A stretch of 64,000 nucleotides of DNA from Treponema sp. (GTDB taxonomy: Bacteria; Spirochaetota; Spirochaetia; Treponematales; Treponemataceae). Positions within the stretch are counted from its first letter, which is position 1, and the number at the start of each line of letters is the position of its first letter. The position numbers were made by a program, and so were the translations under genes. Of this stretch, positions 1 to 9,260 are shown piece by piece. The DNA is taken from contig JAFYWB010000068.1 of NCBI GenBank assembly GCA_017549025.1, positions 62,001-126,000 of the forward strand, given 5' to 3'. The notes beneath the pieces were generated by a model. It did no database searches. It worked only from the letters and a program-made list of their open reading frames with translations, and was not told where the DNA came from.

Positions 1-510
1 TCTAAAAAGCTGGAACACGGTGGTGTTACCGTGAGGAAGCTCTCGTAAATATATTTGGTCGTCGGCTGCCTCCCATTCCTCCCACAAAAACTCAAGCCAC
101 AGGGCTTCTGCGGCCTTTATGGGATTTTTATCGCTGGCATAATCGCTTTGCACAAAACCATAGGTTCCAGCGGGGATGCATTGCAGGCCGCTGGCATCCA
201 TTCCTTCTGGCAGCTCCACTTCTATGGAACCGTCGGTATTGGAAGGAATGCCGTAGCCACAGAATTCTCCTTGACAAAGATATTGCTCATCTGTTGGCTC
301 TAGATTTTTGATATTTACCTGGGTGCAAAACCGTGTCAGCCGTTCCCCAGTGAGCCCTGCAGCTGCTACGGCAGAAGCAGTTTCTGGAGAAAAGTCTTGG
401 GGACAGTGTACTCCATTAAGTGCTGTTTTTGTTGAATCGTTATTTCCTTTATTGACTTGAAAAAACAACAAGTCCTTGAATAATTCTAGTCGTCTGATTG
501 TGTAGTCCAT
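1..510 (-). CDS. Hypothetical protein, 3' end outside the window
   Basis: The minus strand is open without a stop from an ATG at 510-508 to the window edge, giving 170 codons. I do not recognise the family with certainty. The C-terminal visible part has a run ending in PAGTYGF, followed by an acidic, aromatic stretch (WLEFLWEEWEA), which is loosely like GyrI-type effector-binding domains; this is weak. There is no signal peptide or membrane segment in the visible part. No Shine-Dalgarno sequence precedes the ATG. A TATACT box lies 6 nt upstream with a CTGAAA box 17 bp further, so the transcript may be leaderless. The gene is divergent from the lipoprotein gene that follows. Confidence 0.6.
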   Translation of the reverse strand, partial: MDYTIRRLELFKDLLFFQVNKGNNDSTKTALNGVHCPQDFSPETASAVAAAGLTGERLTRFCTQVNIKNLEPTDEQYLCQGEFCGYGIPSNTDGSIEVELPEGMDASGLQCIPAGTYGFVQSDYASDKNPIKAAEALWLEFLWEEWEAADDQIYLRELPHGNTTVFQLFR

Positions 511-516
511 GGAAGA

Positions 517-545
517 AGTATAGCGAATTTTCAATTTTTTTTCAG
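517..545 (-). promoter_or_regulatory. Sigma-70-type promoter, possibly leaderless
   Basis: On the minus strand CTGAAA, 17 bp, then TATACT. The -10 box ends 6 nt before the ATG at 510, so transcription would begin at or next to the start codon. Confidence 0.5.
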
Positions 546-656
546 TTTATTTGTAAAAAAATGCATTTTTTTTAAAGTCCAACCCTATAATATTTTATGA
601 GGATATAATTTTGGCCAAAATTTTCCTTACTAAAATATTTTTAGATGGAGGTTGTT

Positions 657-1835
657 TTGAAGAAGTTTTGCAGTAAAAAGATGCGTTCCTGTCCCCTGTG
701 TTTTTTTGTTGCCTTGTTTTTAATGTGTTTTAGTTTATTTTCTGTTTCTTGTAAGATGACGGCGGAAGGAATTGTTGCTGCTTCAGATGATGTGGAAAGT
801 CCCATTTTGTTGGAGTTTTCCCAGGATTCAGCGGAAAGCGTGTCTCTGTATTTTACGGAGGAGGTGCAGCTTTCCAATTTGGAGGTTCGTTCAGGAAATT
901 CTTCCACCATGGGAGCACTTGTTTTTTCTCAAGAACAAATGACTGTTTCTACCCAGTCTCTTGTAGCTCCAGTGAATTCACAGGAGCTGCAGGAAGGAAG
1001 TGCTTCTGAAATCCAGCTCTCCCTTGTGCAGGTTGTTTTCACCGAAAGCCAGCTGCTGGAAATGGGAGCCACCTATATTTTGTCAGGCATCGCCCATGAT
1101 CAAGAGGGGAATAGCCTCTTGTTTCAGGTTCCCTTCTATGGCTTTAATCAGAATGTGGCTGGGGTGGTTTTAAGCGAGGTGCGAACGGAATATGAAAAGC
1201 CTAAGGTAGAATTTGTGGAATTGTATGTGTATCGTTCAGGGAATCTGGCTGGAATTGAGCTGCATTCAGCATACAAAGATTTTGACTATGTGTTTCCTGC
1301 AGTAGAGGTAGTTGCAGGAGAATATGTTGTTCTGCACATGAGAACTCTTGCTGAAGAAAGTGGCCATGTGGATGAGCTGGATGAAAATCTTTCTGCTTCC
1401 ACTGCCTCTGATTCCTGTGATGGAGTTCGGGATTTGTGGGTTAATTCTGTAGATGAAATTGTAAGTGCCAACGATGTCCTTGTACTGCGGGAACGAGCCA
1501 AGGGTAAAATGATGGATGCTCTTTTGTATATCGGTCCCAAAGTTTCTGACACTGGTAAAAAGAAAATTCTTCCTGCTGGAGAGGCTATTTTGGCAGAAGG
1601 TGGTTGGACAGCTGGCCAGGATGGGGAAGTGTGGCTTTCCAGTGATGGCATGACCACGGTGAACAGAAGTCTTTCCCGTCAGAATATTCCAGAAATTCAA
1701 CAAGCTGCCACTGCTACACAAGAAATTCCTGTGGCCAGCAAGGATGTTTGGATTGTCACCATGAATGATAAGCAGACTAAGGCCCCAGGTGTTACTCCTG
1801 GCCTTCCCAACTCCACTACACAATACACCAAGTAA
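657..1835 (+). CDS. Lipoprotein with lamin-tail-like C-terminal half
   Basis: A hydrophobic signal segment ends in a lipobox (FSVSC, Cys about residue 32), so the product is probably an outer- or inner-membrane lipoprotein. The middle part has an Ig-like adhesin feel (a phrase on SVSLYFTEEV strands). From about residue 170 the pattern VVLSEVRTEY, then EFVELYVY, GNLAGIELH and GEYVVLH resembles a lamin-tail (LTD) beta domain, a family found in secreted bacterial proteins. I chose TTG 657 because GGAGG lies five bases upstream; ATG 645 would add four residues and has no ribosome site. It lies immediately upstream of the rimP operon but has its own terminator. The specific role is unknown. Confidence 0.65.
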   Translation: MKKFCSKKMRSCPLCFFVALFLMCFSLFSVSCKMTAEGIVAASDDVESPILLEFSQDSAESVSLYFTEEVQLSNLEVRSGNSSTMGALVFSQEQMTVSTQSLVAPVNSQELQEGSASEIQLSLVQVVFTESQLLEMGATYILSGIAHDQEGNSLLFQVPFYGFNQNVAGVVLSEVRTEYEKPKVEFVELYVYRSGNLAGIELHSAYKDFDYVFPAVEVVAGEYVVLHMRTLAEESGHVDELDENLSASTASDSCDGVRDLWVNSVDEIVSANDVLVLRERAKGKMMDALLYIGPKVSDTGKKKILPAGEAILAEGGWTAGQDGEVWLSSDGMTTVNRSLSRQNIPEIQQAATATQEIPVASKDVWIVTMNDKQTKAPGVTPGLPNSTTQYTK

Positions 1836-1844
1836 CTGCTTTTA

Positions 1845-1866
1845 GGGTGGCTTTTGGCCACCCTTT
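1845..1866 (+). terminator. Intrinsic terminator after the lipoprotein gene
   Basis: GGGTGGC, a five-base loop and GCCACCC make a perfect 7-bp stem ten bases after the stop codon. The T run is short (TTTGT), so it is of moderate strength. Confidence 0.6.
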
Positions 1867-1911
1867 GTACATGTTTCTTCATATAATATAATCATTTCCT
1901 TTTGCTTTCTC

Positions 1912-1940
1912 TTGACATTTTTCCTATGGTGAAGTATATT
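1912..1940 (+). promoter_or_regulatory. Consensus sigma-70 promoter of the rimP-nusA-infB operon
   Basis: TTGACA, 17 bp, TATATT: a perfect -35 box, ideal spacing and a 5/6 -10 box. It lies about 115 bp upstream of rimP and leaves a structured leader of about 100 nt. Confidence 0.8.
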
Positions 1941-1972
1941 AAAAAAGAACAATAATAATATCCATTTTGGTT

Positions 1973-1999
1973 GGGAGTCGTTCAAACGGCTCTTTTTTT
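1973..1999 (+). promoter_or_regulatory. Terminator-like hairpin in the rimP leader
   Basis: GAGTCGT, loop TCAA, ACGGCTC form a 7-bp stem with one wobble pair, followed at once by seven T. It has all the features of an intrinsic terminator but sits between the promoter and the first gene, so it probably acts as an attenuator. A hairpin with a U run upstream of rimP is also familiar from Firmicutes. Confidence 0.65.
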
Positions 2000-2058
2000 A
2001 TATTCACAGGGCAAGTTTTTGGAAATTATATCCAAAACAGGGCCTTTTCGGAGTGTTG

Positions 2059-2580
2059 GTGGAATACATATCACTTGATTCTATACCTCATTTTGCTGAT
2101 TGTAGCCCCTTGGTAACAGGCTTGGGCTACGTGCTTGTGGATCTTAAGGTTGTACCACAGAACGGTTCAATCAAAGTAACTGCTGTCATTACAAAACCTG
2201 CTGGTGATTCTGGTGCCGTTGGTGTCAACGATTGTGCCCGTGTCCACCGTGCACTGCTTCCTCGTCTTGAAGCAGTGTTAGATTCCCAAGATATTTACAT
2301 GGAAGTCGCTTCTCCTGGAATGGAGCGGCTTATAAAGAATCCAGCAGAATTCGCCCTGTTTGTGGGACGCTACGTTCGTGTATGGGATAGTCAGATTACG
2401 GATTGGGTGGCAGGAAAGATTGTTTCCTCCGATGACCAGTCCATAACATTGGAGCTCGTTGGAGAAGGGGATGCTGCACAGGCTGCACCAGTGCAGGCTG
2501 CACAGATGCAGGCTGCAGAAGTTACAACAATTCCCTACCAGCGAATATCAAAAGCTAAATTATTACAGTTAGGAGGCTAG
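2059..2580 (+). CDS. rimP: Ribosome maturation factor RimP
   Basis: RimP binds the 30S subunit and aids its late assembly. The protein has the N-terminal domain with LGYVLVDLKV and the family hallmark EVASPGMERLIKN, then the SH3-like C-terminal domain from about residue 105. An alanine/glutamine-rich insertion (QAAPVQAAQMQAAEV) lies in that C-terminal domain, before the closing strand. GTG 2059 is the preferred start because GGAG ends five bases upstream; GTG 2053 overlaps that site. It is the first gene of the nusA operon, two bases before nusA, the order known in most bacteria. Function by family is near certain. Confidence 0.9.
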   Translation: MEYISLDSIPHFADCSPLVTGLGYVLVDLKVVPQNGSIKVTAVITKPAGDSGAVGVNDCARVHRALLPRLEAVLDSQDIYMEVASPGMERLIKNPAEFALFVGRYVRVWDSQITDWVAGKIVSSDDQSITLELVGEGDAAQAAPVQAAQMQAAEVTTIPYQRISKAKLLQLGG

Positions 2581-2582
2581 GC

Positions 2583-4079
2583 ATGTCCTCTCAGATGGCA
2601 GAAGCTATACGCCAGTTGATTCAAGAGAAGGGGCTTCCCGAAAAAGCGGTACTCACCATGATAGAGGATACATTGAAGGCCGCTTACAAGCGTGAATTCG
2701 GTACTAATGAAAATGCTATTGTCGAATTCGCAGAAGACTTGTCGGAAGTGTATCTGTATTCAAAGAAGATTGTAGTTGATGGTGTCTACGATCCCGCCAT
2801 TGAGATTGAGCTGGAGGATGCTCTTAAGCTTAATGCCGATGCAGAAATCGGAGACGAAATCGTTCTTCCGGTAGATCCCAAAAGCTTTGGTCGCTCCATC
2901 GTTCAGACTGGAAAGCAGACTGCTCACCAGTCTTTGTCCGAGATTCAAAAGGATCGTCTCTACGCTGAGTTTAAAGACAAGGTGGGAGAAGTGATGGTTG
3001 GTTACTTCCAGCGTGAGGACATGCGGGAAGGCAAGAACAAGGGAACCATTTATGTGGACTTGGGCAAGGTTGAAGGAATTTTGCCTAAGCGGAACCAGTC
3101 TCCCCGGGAACGCTTTGAAAAGAACGATAGAATTCGTGCCATCGTTACTGAGGTTAAAAAGACCAATTCCAAGGGTGGCCCTGGCTTGCAGCTGGTATTG
3201 TCCCGCACCGACCCAGAGTTTGTTCGAAAAATTATGGAGCAGGAAATCCCAGAAACCTACGACAAGACGGTGGAAATCTACAAGATTGTTCGTGAGCCTG
3301 GATACCGCACCAAGGTGGCTGTGTACTCCCACCGTGAGGATATTGACCCCGTTGGAGCCTGTGTTGGCCAGAAGGGTGTTCGTATTCAGTCCGTTATCCG
3401 TGAGCTGGATGGCGAAAAAATCGACATTCTGAAATTTGATCCTGATCCAGCAGAATTCATCAAGAATGCTCTGTCTCCTGCAGAGGTTTCCTCTGTAATC
3501 ATTCTCGACGCAGACAAGCGTCAGGCCTTGGCTTGTGTGCCTGAAAGTCAGTTCTCTCTGGCAATCGGAAAGCAGGGCTTGAACGTACGGCTGGCTAACC
3601 GACTGGTAGACTGGAACATCGACGTAAAGACTGACGAGGAATATGAGGAATGCTCACAGCTTATCGCTGATTCTCGCAAGGCTGCAGAAAGCCTGTTTAT
3701 TCAGGAAGAAGATACTATTTCTACTTTGGAGGAATTGCCCGGCGTAGATCAGGCCGTGGTGGCTCTCTTGAAGGACAATGGTATTGTAGATATTGGTCAG
3801 TTCCTAGATGCTCTGGAAAAGGGTACCTTGTCTGGAATTGAAGGCTTGTCTGCTGAAGGCATTGCTGCCATGGAGAACCTCATCAATGCAGAGGTTGAGC
3901 TGGTGGAAGAAGAAGCTGCTCCTGCAGATGAAGTTGTTGCTGAAGAAGAGATTCTGGCTGAGGATAACGATGAAGAGGAATATCGCTGTCCTGAATGTAA
4001 TGCCAAGATCACAATCGATATGACATCTTGTCCAAACTGTGGTATCGGTCTTAGTTTTGAGGTTGTGGACGAGGAATAG
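2583..4079 (+). CDS. nusA: Transcription elongation factor NusA with C-terminal zinc ribbon
   Basis: NusA binds RNA polymerase and modulates pausing, termination and antitermination. The order is the N-terminal polymerase-binding domain, an S1 domain (about residues 135-200), two KH domains (DPVGACVGQKGVRIQ and FSLAIGKQGLNVRLA) and one helix-hairpin-helix-like acidic segment (ELPGVDQAVVALLKDNG). An extra tail carries a CxxC-x10-CxxC zinc ribbon at C469, C472, C483 and C486. That tail is absent from E. coli NusA and may be spirochaete-specific. AGGAGG precedes the ATG. It is translated in an operon with rimP and infB. Confidence 0.95.
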   Translation: MSSQMAEAIRQLIQEKGLPEKAVLTMIEDTLKAAYKREFGTNENAIVEFAEDLSEVYLYSKKIVVDGVYDPAIEIELEDALKLNADAEIGDEIVLPVDPKSFGRSIVQTGKQTAHQSLSEIQKDRLYAEFKDKVGEVMVGYFQREDMREGKNKGTIYVDLGKVEGILPKRNQSPRERFEKNDRIRAIVTEVKKTNSKGGPGLQLVLSRTDPEFVRKIMEQEIPETYDKTVEIYKIVREPGYRTKVAVYSHREDIDPVGACVGQKGVRIQSVIRELDGEKIDILKFDPDPAEFIKNALSPAEVSSVIILDADKRQALACVPESQFSLAIGKQGLNVRLANRLVDWNIDVKTDEEYEECSQLIADSRKAAESLFIQEEDTISTLEELPGVDQAVVALLKDNGIVDIGQFLDALEKGTLSGIEGLSAEGIAAMENLINAEVELVEEEAAPADEVVAEEEILAEDNDEEEYRCPECNAKITIDMTSCPNCGIGLSFEVVDEE

Positions 4080-4087
4080 GATAGAAT

Positions 4088-6907
4088 ATGGCGGATGATA
4101 CAGAAAAGAAATCAAACGAAGCGGAAAACAAGCCAAAGGCTAAGTTGATTAAGAAAAAGAATGATGTGGCTCAATCTTCTCCAGAGGTAGAAAAAACACC
4201 TGCTGCCAGTGTTCAGAATGTTGGTGCAAGTGCTCCTGCCAAAGCTGCTGAGCCCAAGTCAAATGGATCTGGTGCTCCTGAAAAGAGAAGGGTAGTGGTG
4301 GTAAAGAAAAAGCCTGCTGCACCTCAGCAACAGGGCAAGCAGGAGCCTTCCAAGAATGCTTCTGCAGGAGCTCATGGAAACGGAGCTCCAACAACTGCTG
4401 CACCTGTGGAATCATCCGCTACAACTTCACCTGCAAAGGAAGCTCCTGCCGCACCAAAGCAAAAGGACAATAGCGGAGATCAGGCTGCTACACAAAAGCC
4501 CAAGCCAAAGGCTACTACCTTTGAGCTGAGTCCTAGTCGCCCCAACGTAAAGGCTGGAAACCTTTCTGACAAGCCTCGTGGTGGCGGTTACAACAGAGGT
4601 CATCGAGACGGCAATTATCAGCGCCGTGAAGGTGGTTTCTCTGGTGCTCAGGCTCGTGAAGGCTTCCAGAACCGTCAGGGTGGCTACAATCGTGGTCAAG
4701 GCGGCCAAGGAGGTCAGGGCGGTGGCTACAACCGTGGTCAGGGTGGCCAGGGTGGCGGCTACAACCGTGGCCAAGGAGGTCAGGGTGGTGGTTACAACCG
4801 TGGTCAGGGCGGCCAGGGTGGTGGCTACAATCGTGGTCAAGGCGGTCAGGGTGGCTTTAACCGTCAGGGCGGCCAAGGTGGACAGGGCGGCTTTAACCGT
4901 GGACAGGGAAGACCTGGCTTCGGTGGACCACGTCCCGGTGGATTTGGTGGTGGAGCTCCTGCTCCCATGGAGGAAGCAAAGAAGGTTCCCGCCAAAAAGA
5001 CCTTTAAGGGAAAGAAGCCTGTGTACCGCAAGGACCGGGAAGACGAGAACTTCTTTGAAGATAGAAACCAGAAGAAGAAGCAGGCCGCCTCTGCCAGTGC
5101 AGTACCCGCTTCCATCGAGATTATGGAGACAATCTCCGTGTCTGATTTGGCAAAGAAGATGAACCTGAAGGCTTCTGAAATCATTGCCAAGCTCATGTCC
5201 ATGGGAATGATGGTTTCCATCACTCAGTCCATTGACGCAGACACTGCCACCTTGCTGGCTTCTGAGTACGATTGTGATGTTCATATCATCAGCTTGTACG
5301 ACGAGACTGTTATCGAAAGCGATACTGGTGAAGAAGGTGATATTGATGTTCGTCCTCCCGTTGTTACCATCATGGGTCACGTTGACCATGGTAAGACAAA
5401 GACCTTGGACGCCATCCGCAGTGCCCATGTAGCAGAAGGTGAGTTCGGTGGAATTACCCAGCACATCGGTGCCTACATGGTAGAGACAGAAAAGGGACGC
5501 ATTACCTTCTTGGATACACCTGGTCACGAAGCTTTTACCATGATGCGTGCTCGTGGTGCCAAGATTACTGATATTGTTGTTCTGGTGGTTGCCGCCGATG
5601 ACGGTGTTATGCCCCAGACTATTGAAGCTATCAATCACGCCAAGGATGCAAATGTACCTATCATCGTGGCTGTAAACAAGATTGATAAGCCTGAGGCAAA
5701 TCCCGACCGTGTAAAGACACAGCTTTCCGACTTGGGATTGGTACCAGAGGATTGGGGTGGAGACACTCAGTTTGTTCACATCAGCGCCTTGAAGAAGGAA
5801 GGCTTGGACGACCTGCTGGATGCCATCCTCTTGCAGGCTGAAGTTCTGGAGCTCCGTGCCACATGGAACTGTCGTGCAGAGGGAAAGATTATCGAATCCC
5901 GTGTTGACCATGGACGTGGTGTTGTGGCCACCGTTATTGTGGAGCGGGGAACCCTTACCACAGGCGATCCCTTCGTTGCAGGTATTTATTCCGGCCGTGT
6001 TCGTGCCATCTTCAACGACCGTGGAGAAAAGATTAAGGAAGCTACTCCCAGTATGCCCGTGGAAATCCTTGGTATGGAATCCATGCCCAACGCTGGTGAC
6101 CCCTTCCAGGTAACTGACACCGAAAAGACTGCTCGCTCTATTTCTGCAAAACGTCAGGAATTGAAGCGCTTTGAGGATGCTAAGAGTGTACGCAAGGTTA
6201 CTTTGGACAACCTCTACGACACCATCGATGCTGGTGGTATCATGGAGCTGAAGGTTATCATCAAGGCAGACGTGCAGGGTTCTGCAGAGGCCCTCAAGTC
6301 CTCCTTGGAAAAGCTTTCTACCAGAGACATTCGGTTGGTGGTTATCCACTCATCTGCTGGTGCCATCAACGAAAGCGACGTTATGTTGGCTGCTGCTGAC
6401 TCCAACGCCATTATCATCGGATTTAACGTTCGACCCACTCCCAAGGCAAAGATTATTGCCGACCAGGAAAAGGTTGACATCCGCAAGTACAACGTTATCT
6501 ACAAGTGTGTGGAAGAAATTACCTTGGCAATGGAAGGTATGCTGAAGCCCGATGTAAAGGAAGAGGTAATCGGTATGGTAGAGGTTCGGGACACCTTCCG
6601 TGTTCCCAAGGTGGGCCTCATCGCTGGTTCCTACGTTATCCAGGGTACTGTAAAGCGAACCTCCAGCGTCAACGTAATCCGTGAGGGAATTGTTATCTAC
6701 AGCGGAAAGATTTCTTCTTTGAAGCGCTTTAAGGATGACGTTAAGGAAGTAAACACTGGCTATGAGTGCGGTATCGGTATTGATAGCTGGCAGGACATTC
6801 AGGTGGGAGACCAGCTGGAAATCTTCGAGTATGTAGAAGTTGCCCGCAAGCTGGGTGATTCCGCCCCCTTGGTAAAACCAGATGAAGCTGGAGGAGACAA
6901 GGCATAA
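4088..6907 (+). CDS. infB: Translation initiation factor IF-2
   Basis: IF-2 is the GTPase that brings initiator tRNA to the ribosome. The 939-residue product has a charged Ala/Lys/Pro-rich N-terminal part (1-160), then a glycine/arginine/glutamine/asparagine-rich repeat block (about 165-300). An IF2_N domain follows (about 345-395, [13 protein letters not shown]). The GTPase domain has GHVDHGKT near residue 430, then DTPGHEAF and NKIDKPEA. The C-terminal domains II to IV complete it. The glycine-rich block with tandem NRGQGGQGG units looks like an RGG-type RNA-binding low-complexity region. It lies eight bases after nusA and runs directly into rbfA. Confidence 0.96.
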   Translation: MADDTEKKSNEAENKPKAKLIKKKNDVAQSSPEVEKTPAASVQNVGASAPAKAAEPKSNGSGAPEKRRVVVVKKKPAAPQQQGKQEPSKNASAGAHGNGAPTTAAPVESSATTSPAKEAPAAPKQKDNSGDQAATQKPKPKATTFELSPSRPNVKAGNLSDKPRGGGYNRGHRDGNYQRREGGFSGAQAREGFQNRQGGYNRGQGGQGGQGGGYNRGQGGQGGGYNRGQGGQGGGYNRGQGGQGGGYNRGQGGQGGFNRQGGQGGQGGFNRGQGRPGFGGPRPGGFGGGAPAPMEEAKKVPAKKTFKGKKPVYRKDREDENFFEDRNQKKKQAASASAVPASIEIMETISVSDLAKKMNLKASEIIAKLMSMGMMVSITQSIDADTATLLASEYDCDVHIISLYDETVIESDTGEEGDIDVRPPVVTIMGHVDHGKTKTLDAIRSAHVAEGEFGGITQHIGAYMVETEKGRITFLDTPGHEAFTMMRARGAKITDIVVLVVAADDGVMPQTIEAINHAKDANVPIIVAVNKIDKPEANPDRVKTQLSDLGLVPEDWGGDTQFVHISALKKEGLDDLLDAILLQAEVLELRATWNCRAEGKIIESRVDHGRGVVATVIVERGTLTTGDPFVAGIYSGRVRAIFNDRGEKIKEATPSMPVEILGMESMPNAGDPFQVTDTEKTARSISAKRQELKRFEDAKSVRKVTLDNLYDTIDAGGIMELKVIIKADVQGSAEALKSSLEKLSTRDIRLVVIHSSAGAINESDVMLAAADSNAIIIGFNVRPTPKAKIIADQEKVDIRKYNVIYKCVEEITLAMEGMLKPDVKEEVIGMVEVRDTFRVPKVGLIAGSYVIQGTVKRTSSVNVIREGIVIYSGKISSLKRFKDDVKEVNTGYECGIGIDSWQDIQVGDQLEIFEYVEVARKLGDSAPLVKPDEAGGDKA
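4678..4935 (+). repeat. In-frame tandem repeats in infB encoding Gly/Arg/Gln-rich units
   Basis: About five imperfect 33-bp units encode [11 protein letters not shown], flanked by shorter [10 protein letters not shown] variants. Codons vary between copies, which points to purifying selection on the protein, not to a fresh slippage array. Confidence 0.8.
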
Positions 6908-7336
6908 ATGGGTTCCTTTCGACTTATACGATTAGGTGAGCAGATTCGGGAAGAAATCTCCAAGATGATTCTTTCCAGTCAGATAAAGGATCCTCGTGTT
7001 TCCACCTTCCTTTCCATCAATAGAGTGGAGGTTTCTGGAGATCTTGGGTATGCCAAGGTCTACGTCTCAAGCTTTATGAGTGGAAAGGAAACGGAAAAGG
7101 GTGTGCGGGGCTTGCAGAGTGCCGCAGGCTTTATCCAGTCCACCATCGGAAGAAAATTAACTATCCGCCAGTTCCCAAAGCTTACCTTTGTTGCTGATTC
7201 CAGCATTAAGGAAGGCTTTGAGATGGTGCGAAAATTGAATCAGCTGGAAGCAGAGGAAGCCGCATTGGAGGCTTCCCGCAGTGAATCCCAAGCCCCAGAT
7301 GGGGACGAGGATTTCTCCGCAAGCGGGGAGAACTAA
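6908..7336 (+). CDS. rbfA: 30S ribosome-binding factor RbfA
   Basis: RbfA helps 30S maturation and cold adaptation. It is a 142-residue KH-like protein with the family pattern IREEISKMILSSQIKDPR near the N-terminus, then VEVSGDLGYAKVYVS, and RKLTIRQFPKLTFVADSSI. The ATG directly follows the infB stop codon, so translation is probably coupled. The last 56 bases overlap the likely truB start. Length and position in the infB operon match the family. Confidence 0.93.
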   Translation: MGSFRLIRLGEQIREEISKMILSSQIKDPRVSTFLSINRVEVSGDLGYAKVYVSSFMSGKETEKGVRGLQSAAGFIQSTIGRKLTIRQFPKLTFVADSSIKEGFEMVRKLNQLEAEEAALEASRSESQAPDGDEDFSASGEN

Positions 7337-8309
7337 TCTGGCAGCTAAAGATTCTGGTGCATCTGGCATTATGCTTTTTGCCAAGGCAGCTGGCCCCACC
7401 AGCTTTTCTTCCCTGGGTGTTATAAAAAAAGCCCTAGGAACAGGAAAGGTGGGGCATACTGGCACCTTGGATAGCTTTGCAGAAGGCTTGTTGGTGGTGT
7501 TGGTAGGAAAAATGACACGGTTAGTTCCCTACATCACCGCCACTGATAAAAAATATTTGGCTGTGGTGGCCTTTGGTTCAGAAACAGATACCTTGGAGCC
7601 TTCTGGTACTGTGGTGAAGGAAGGTCCACTTCCCAGCCGTCAGCAGGTGGAAGCGGTATTGCCCCAGTTTCGGGGAACTATCCAGCAGGTGCCACCTGCC
7701 TATTCAGCTATTCACGTGGATGGAAAGCGAGCCAGCGATTTGGTGCGTTCAGGTGCCACCGCCCAGCTTCCCTCCAGAGAAATCACCATTCATTCACTGG
7801 AGCTTTTAGACTTTGACGGCGGCTACGGCTTGCTGGAGGTTACCTGCTCCAAGGGAACCTACATCCGTTCCCTGGCTCGTGACATTGCAGCTGCTGCAGG
7901 CACCTGTGCCCATTTGGTGGCTCTGCGTCGTGTGGCGGTGGGTCCCTTTCAGCTGGAAAATGCAGTCTTTGCTCCTAGTTTGAAAGCTTTTACCTTAGCC
8001 AGCCGAGGCTACGGCGATGTGCCTCCTACAAAGGCTACAGCTACGGAACTAGAGGAAGTGGCTGGCCACTTGATTCAGTTTACTCCAGAAATGGCTTTTT
8101 CTTGTGGTCTTGTTCCCTTGTTTTTGTCCAGTCAGTTTGCTAAAGACTTTTTTCAGGGGCGGCCACTACGGAAGTCGTGGTTCACTTCCTGGCAAGCATC
8201 AGCTGCAACGGAATATCCTGTGTTCTTTGAGTCTGGAGAACTAGTGGGGATGATAAAAAAAGCTGGGGAAAAGCTTTCCTATGGATTTGTGATTCCTCAG
8301 CAAGGATAA
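7281..8309 (+). CDS. truB: tRNA pseudouridine(55) synthase TruB
   Basis: TruB converts U55 of tRNA to pseudouridine. The catalytic motif GHTGTLDS carries the Asp nucleophile; further family motifs are PPAYSAIHVDGKRA and CSKGTYIRSLARDI. A C-terminal region of about 90 residues follows the catalytic core. The start is uncertain: GTG 7281 has GGAGG nine bases upstream and overlaps rbfA, while ATG 7371 lacks a good ribosome site and would remove the conserved Gly-Ile before the LFAKAAG strand. Overlap with rbfA suggests coupling. Function is secure. Confidence 0.92.
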   Translation: MNPKPQMGTRISPQAGRTNLAAKDSGASGIMLFAKAAGPTSFSSLGVIKKALGTGKVGHTGTLDSFAEGLLVVLVGKMTRLVPYITATDKKYLAVVAFGSETDTLEPSGTVVKEGPLPSRQQVEAVLPQFRGTIQQVPPAYSAIHVDGKRASDLVRSGATAQLPSREITIHSLELLDFDGGYGLLEVTCSKGTYIRSLARDIAAAAGTCAHLVALRRVAVGPFQLENAVFAPSLKAFTLASRGYGDVPPTKATATELEEVAGHLIQFTPEMAFSCGLVPLFLSSQFAKDFFQGRPLRKSWFTSWQASAATEYPVFFESGELVGMIKKAGEKLSYGFVIPQQG

Positions 8310-8312
8310 TAT

Positions 8313-9218
8313 ATGGAAAACAATCTGAGAGTTTATTCTTGGAATGACATAGCTTCTGGTAATTTTTTTCCTCGTTCCCAGCTTTTAGCTGCTGGATATG
8401 AGGGAACAGCCTTAACCGTTGGCGGTTTTGATGGAGCCCATTTGGGGCATCAGGCCCTTTTTGATGCGGTGCTTAGCCAGAAAAAGCTTTTGCCGGGGGT
8501 TATTACCTTTGGTACCTCTCCCAAAGCTCGCCTTAATCCAGAAAACTTTTCTGGGTCGGTGTATACCATGGAGCAGCGATTACAATGCTTTCGTGAAGCA
8601 GGCTTTGCCTTTGTGGTGGTCATTGACTTTTCCGGTGATTTTGGTAGAATGGATGGAGTTACCTTTCTGCAACACTTGAAGGAGCGGCTGTACATGGCCT
8701 ATCTGGCAGAGGGAACTGATTTCCGCTGTGGCTACAAGGGTGCAGTGAACATCGATTTTTTGCGGGATTTTTCCTTGAAAAATCAGGTGGTGCTGGAGGT
8801 TGTAGACCCAGTAATAGCAGATGGAGTGCGAATTAGCTCCTCGGAGATTCGCAATTCCCTGTTGGAAGGTGATTTTGCCCGTTGTCGCCGTTTTTTAGGC
8901 AGAAACTTTGCCTTAGGTGGTAGCTGTTTACAGTGGCACTGGCGTCACGATTCCTTGGTGGGAACAAGACGGCGAGGCCCTTGTGGTTGCCTTCAGATTC
9001 TTCCCCCCGCTGGCAGTTATCCAGTGGTTCTTCATTGCAGGACAAGGGAAGGCTTTCACGGCGATTCTGGAGAAAGGCTTTTTTCTTGGGCAGGAAAGGT
9101 TCTTGTTCAAGGGGAGTTCGTGGAATTGTTGCTTCCTGCTGATTTTGCTGCAAGTCTTCCTGTAGCGTGTGATGCTGCAGAAGCTTTGGTGGTGAGTTCC
9201 TTGGAGTTCACCGTATAA
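8313..9218 (+). CDS. ribF: RibF-type FAD synthetase with degenerate riboflavin kinase part
   Basis: The N-terminal domain (about 1-190) is an FMN adenylyltransferase with GGFDGAHLGHQAL and the ISSSEIRNSLLEGDF motif. The C-terminal part should be the riboflavin kinase barrel. It begins well (RRFLGRNFALGG) but has no GxPTxN flavin/Mg motif; it reads TRRRGPCGC and then recovers with LPPAGSYPVVL. Between about 8917 and 9005 frame 2 reads more like protein (TIPWWEQDGEALVVAF), so two compensating frame changes, the second at a run of six C, are possible. Adenylylation is likely; kinase activity is doubtful. Three bases separate it from truB. Confidence 0.85.
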   Translation: MENNLRVYSWNDIASGNFFPRSQLLAAGYEGTALTVGGFDGAHLGHQALFDAVLSQKKLLPGVITFGTSPKARLNPENFSGSVYTMEQRLQCFREAGFAFVVVIDFSGDFGRMDGVTFLQHLKERLYMAYLAEGTDFRCGYKGAVNIDFLRDFSLKNQVVLEVVDPVIADGVRISSSEIRNSLLEGDFARCRRFLGRNFALGGSCLQWHWRHDSLVGTRRRGPCGCLQILPPAGSYPVVLHCRTREGFHGDSGERLFSWAGKVLVQGEFVELLLPADFAASLPVACDAAEALVVSSLEFTV

Positions 9219-9260
9219 TTTTGGTTATCTTAATGGGATTAAAATAGAAAGGAGTAAGTA

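Noticed and set aside
4427-6349. 640-codon open frame antisense to infB
   Set aside because: It mirrors the infB codon bias, has no ribosome site and encodes a low-complexity protein; the sense frame is a certain gene.
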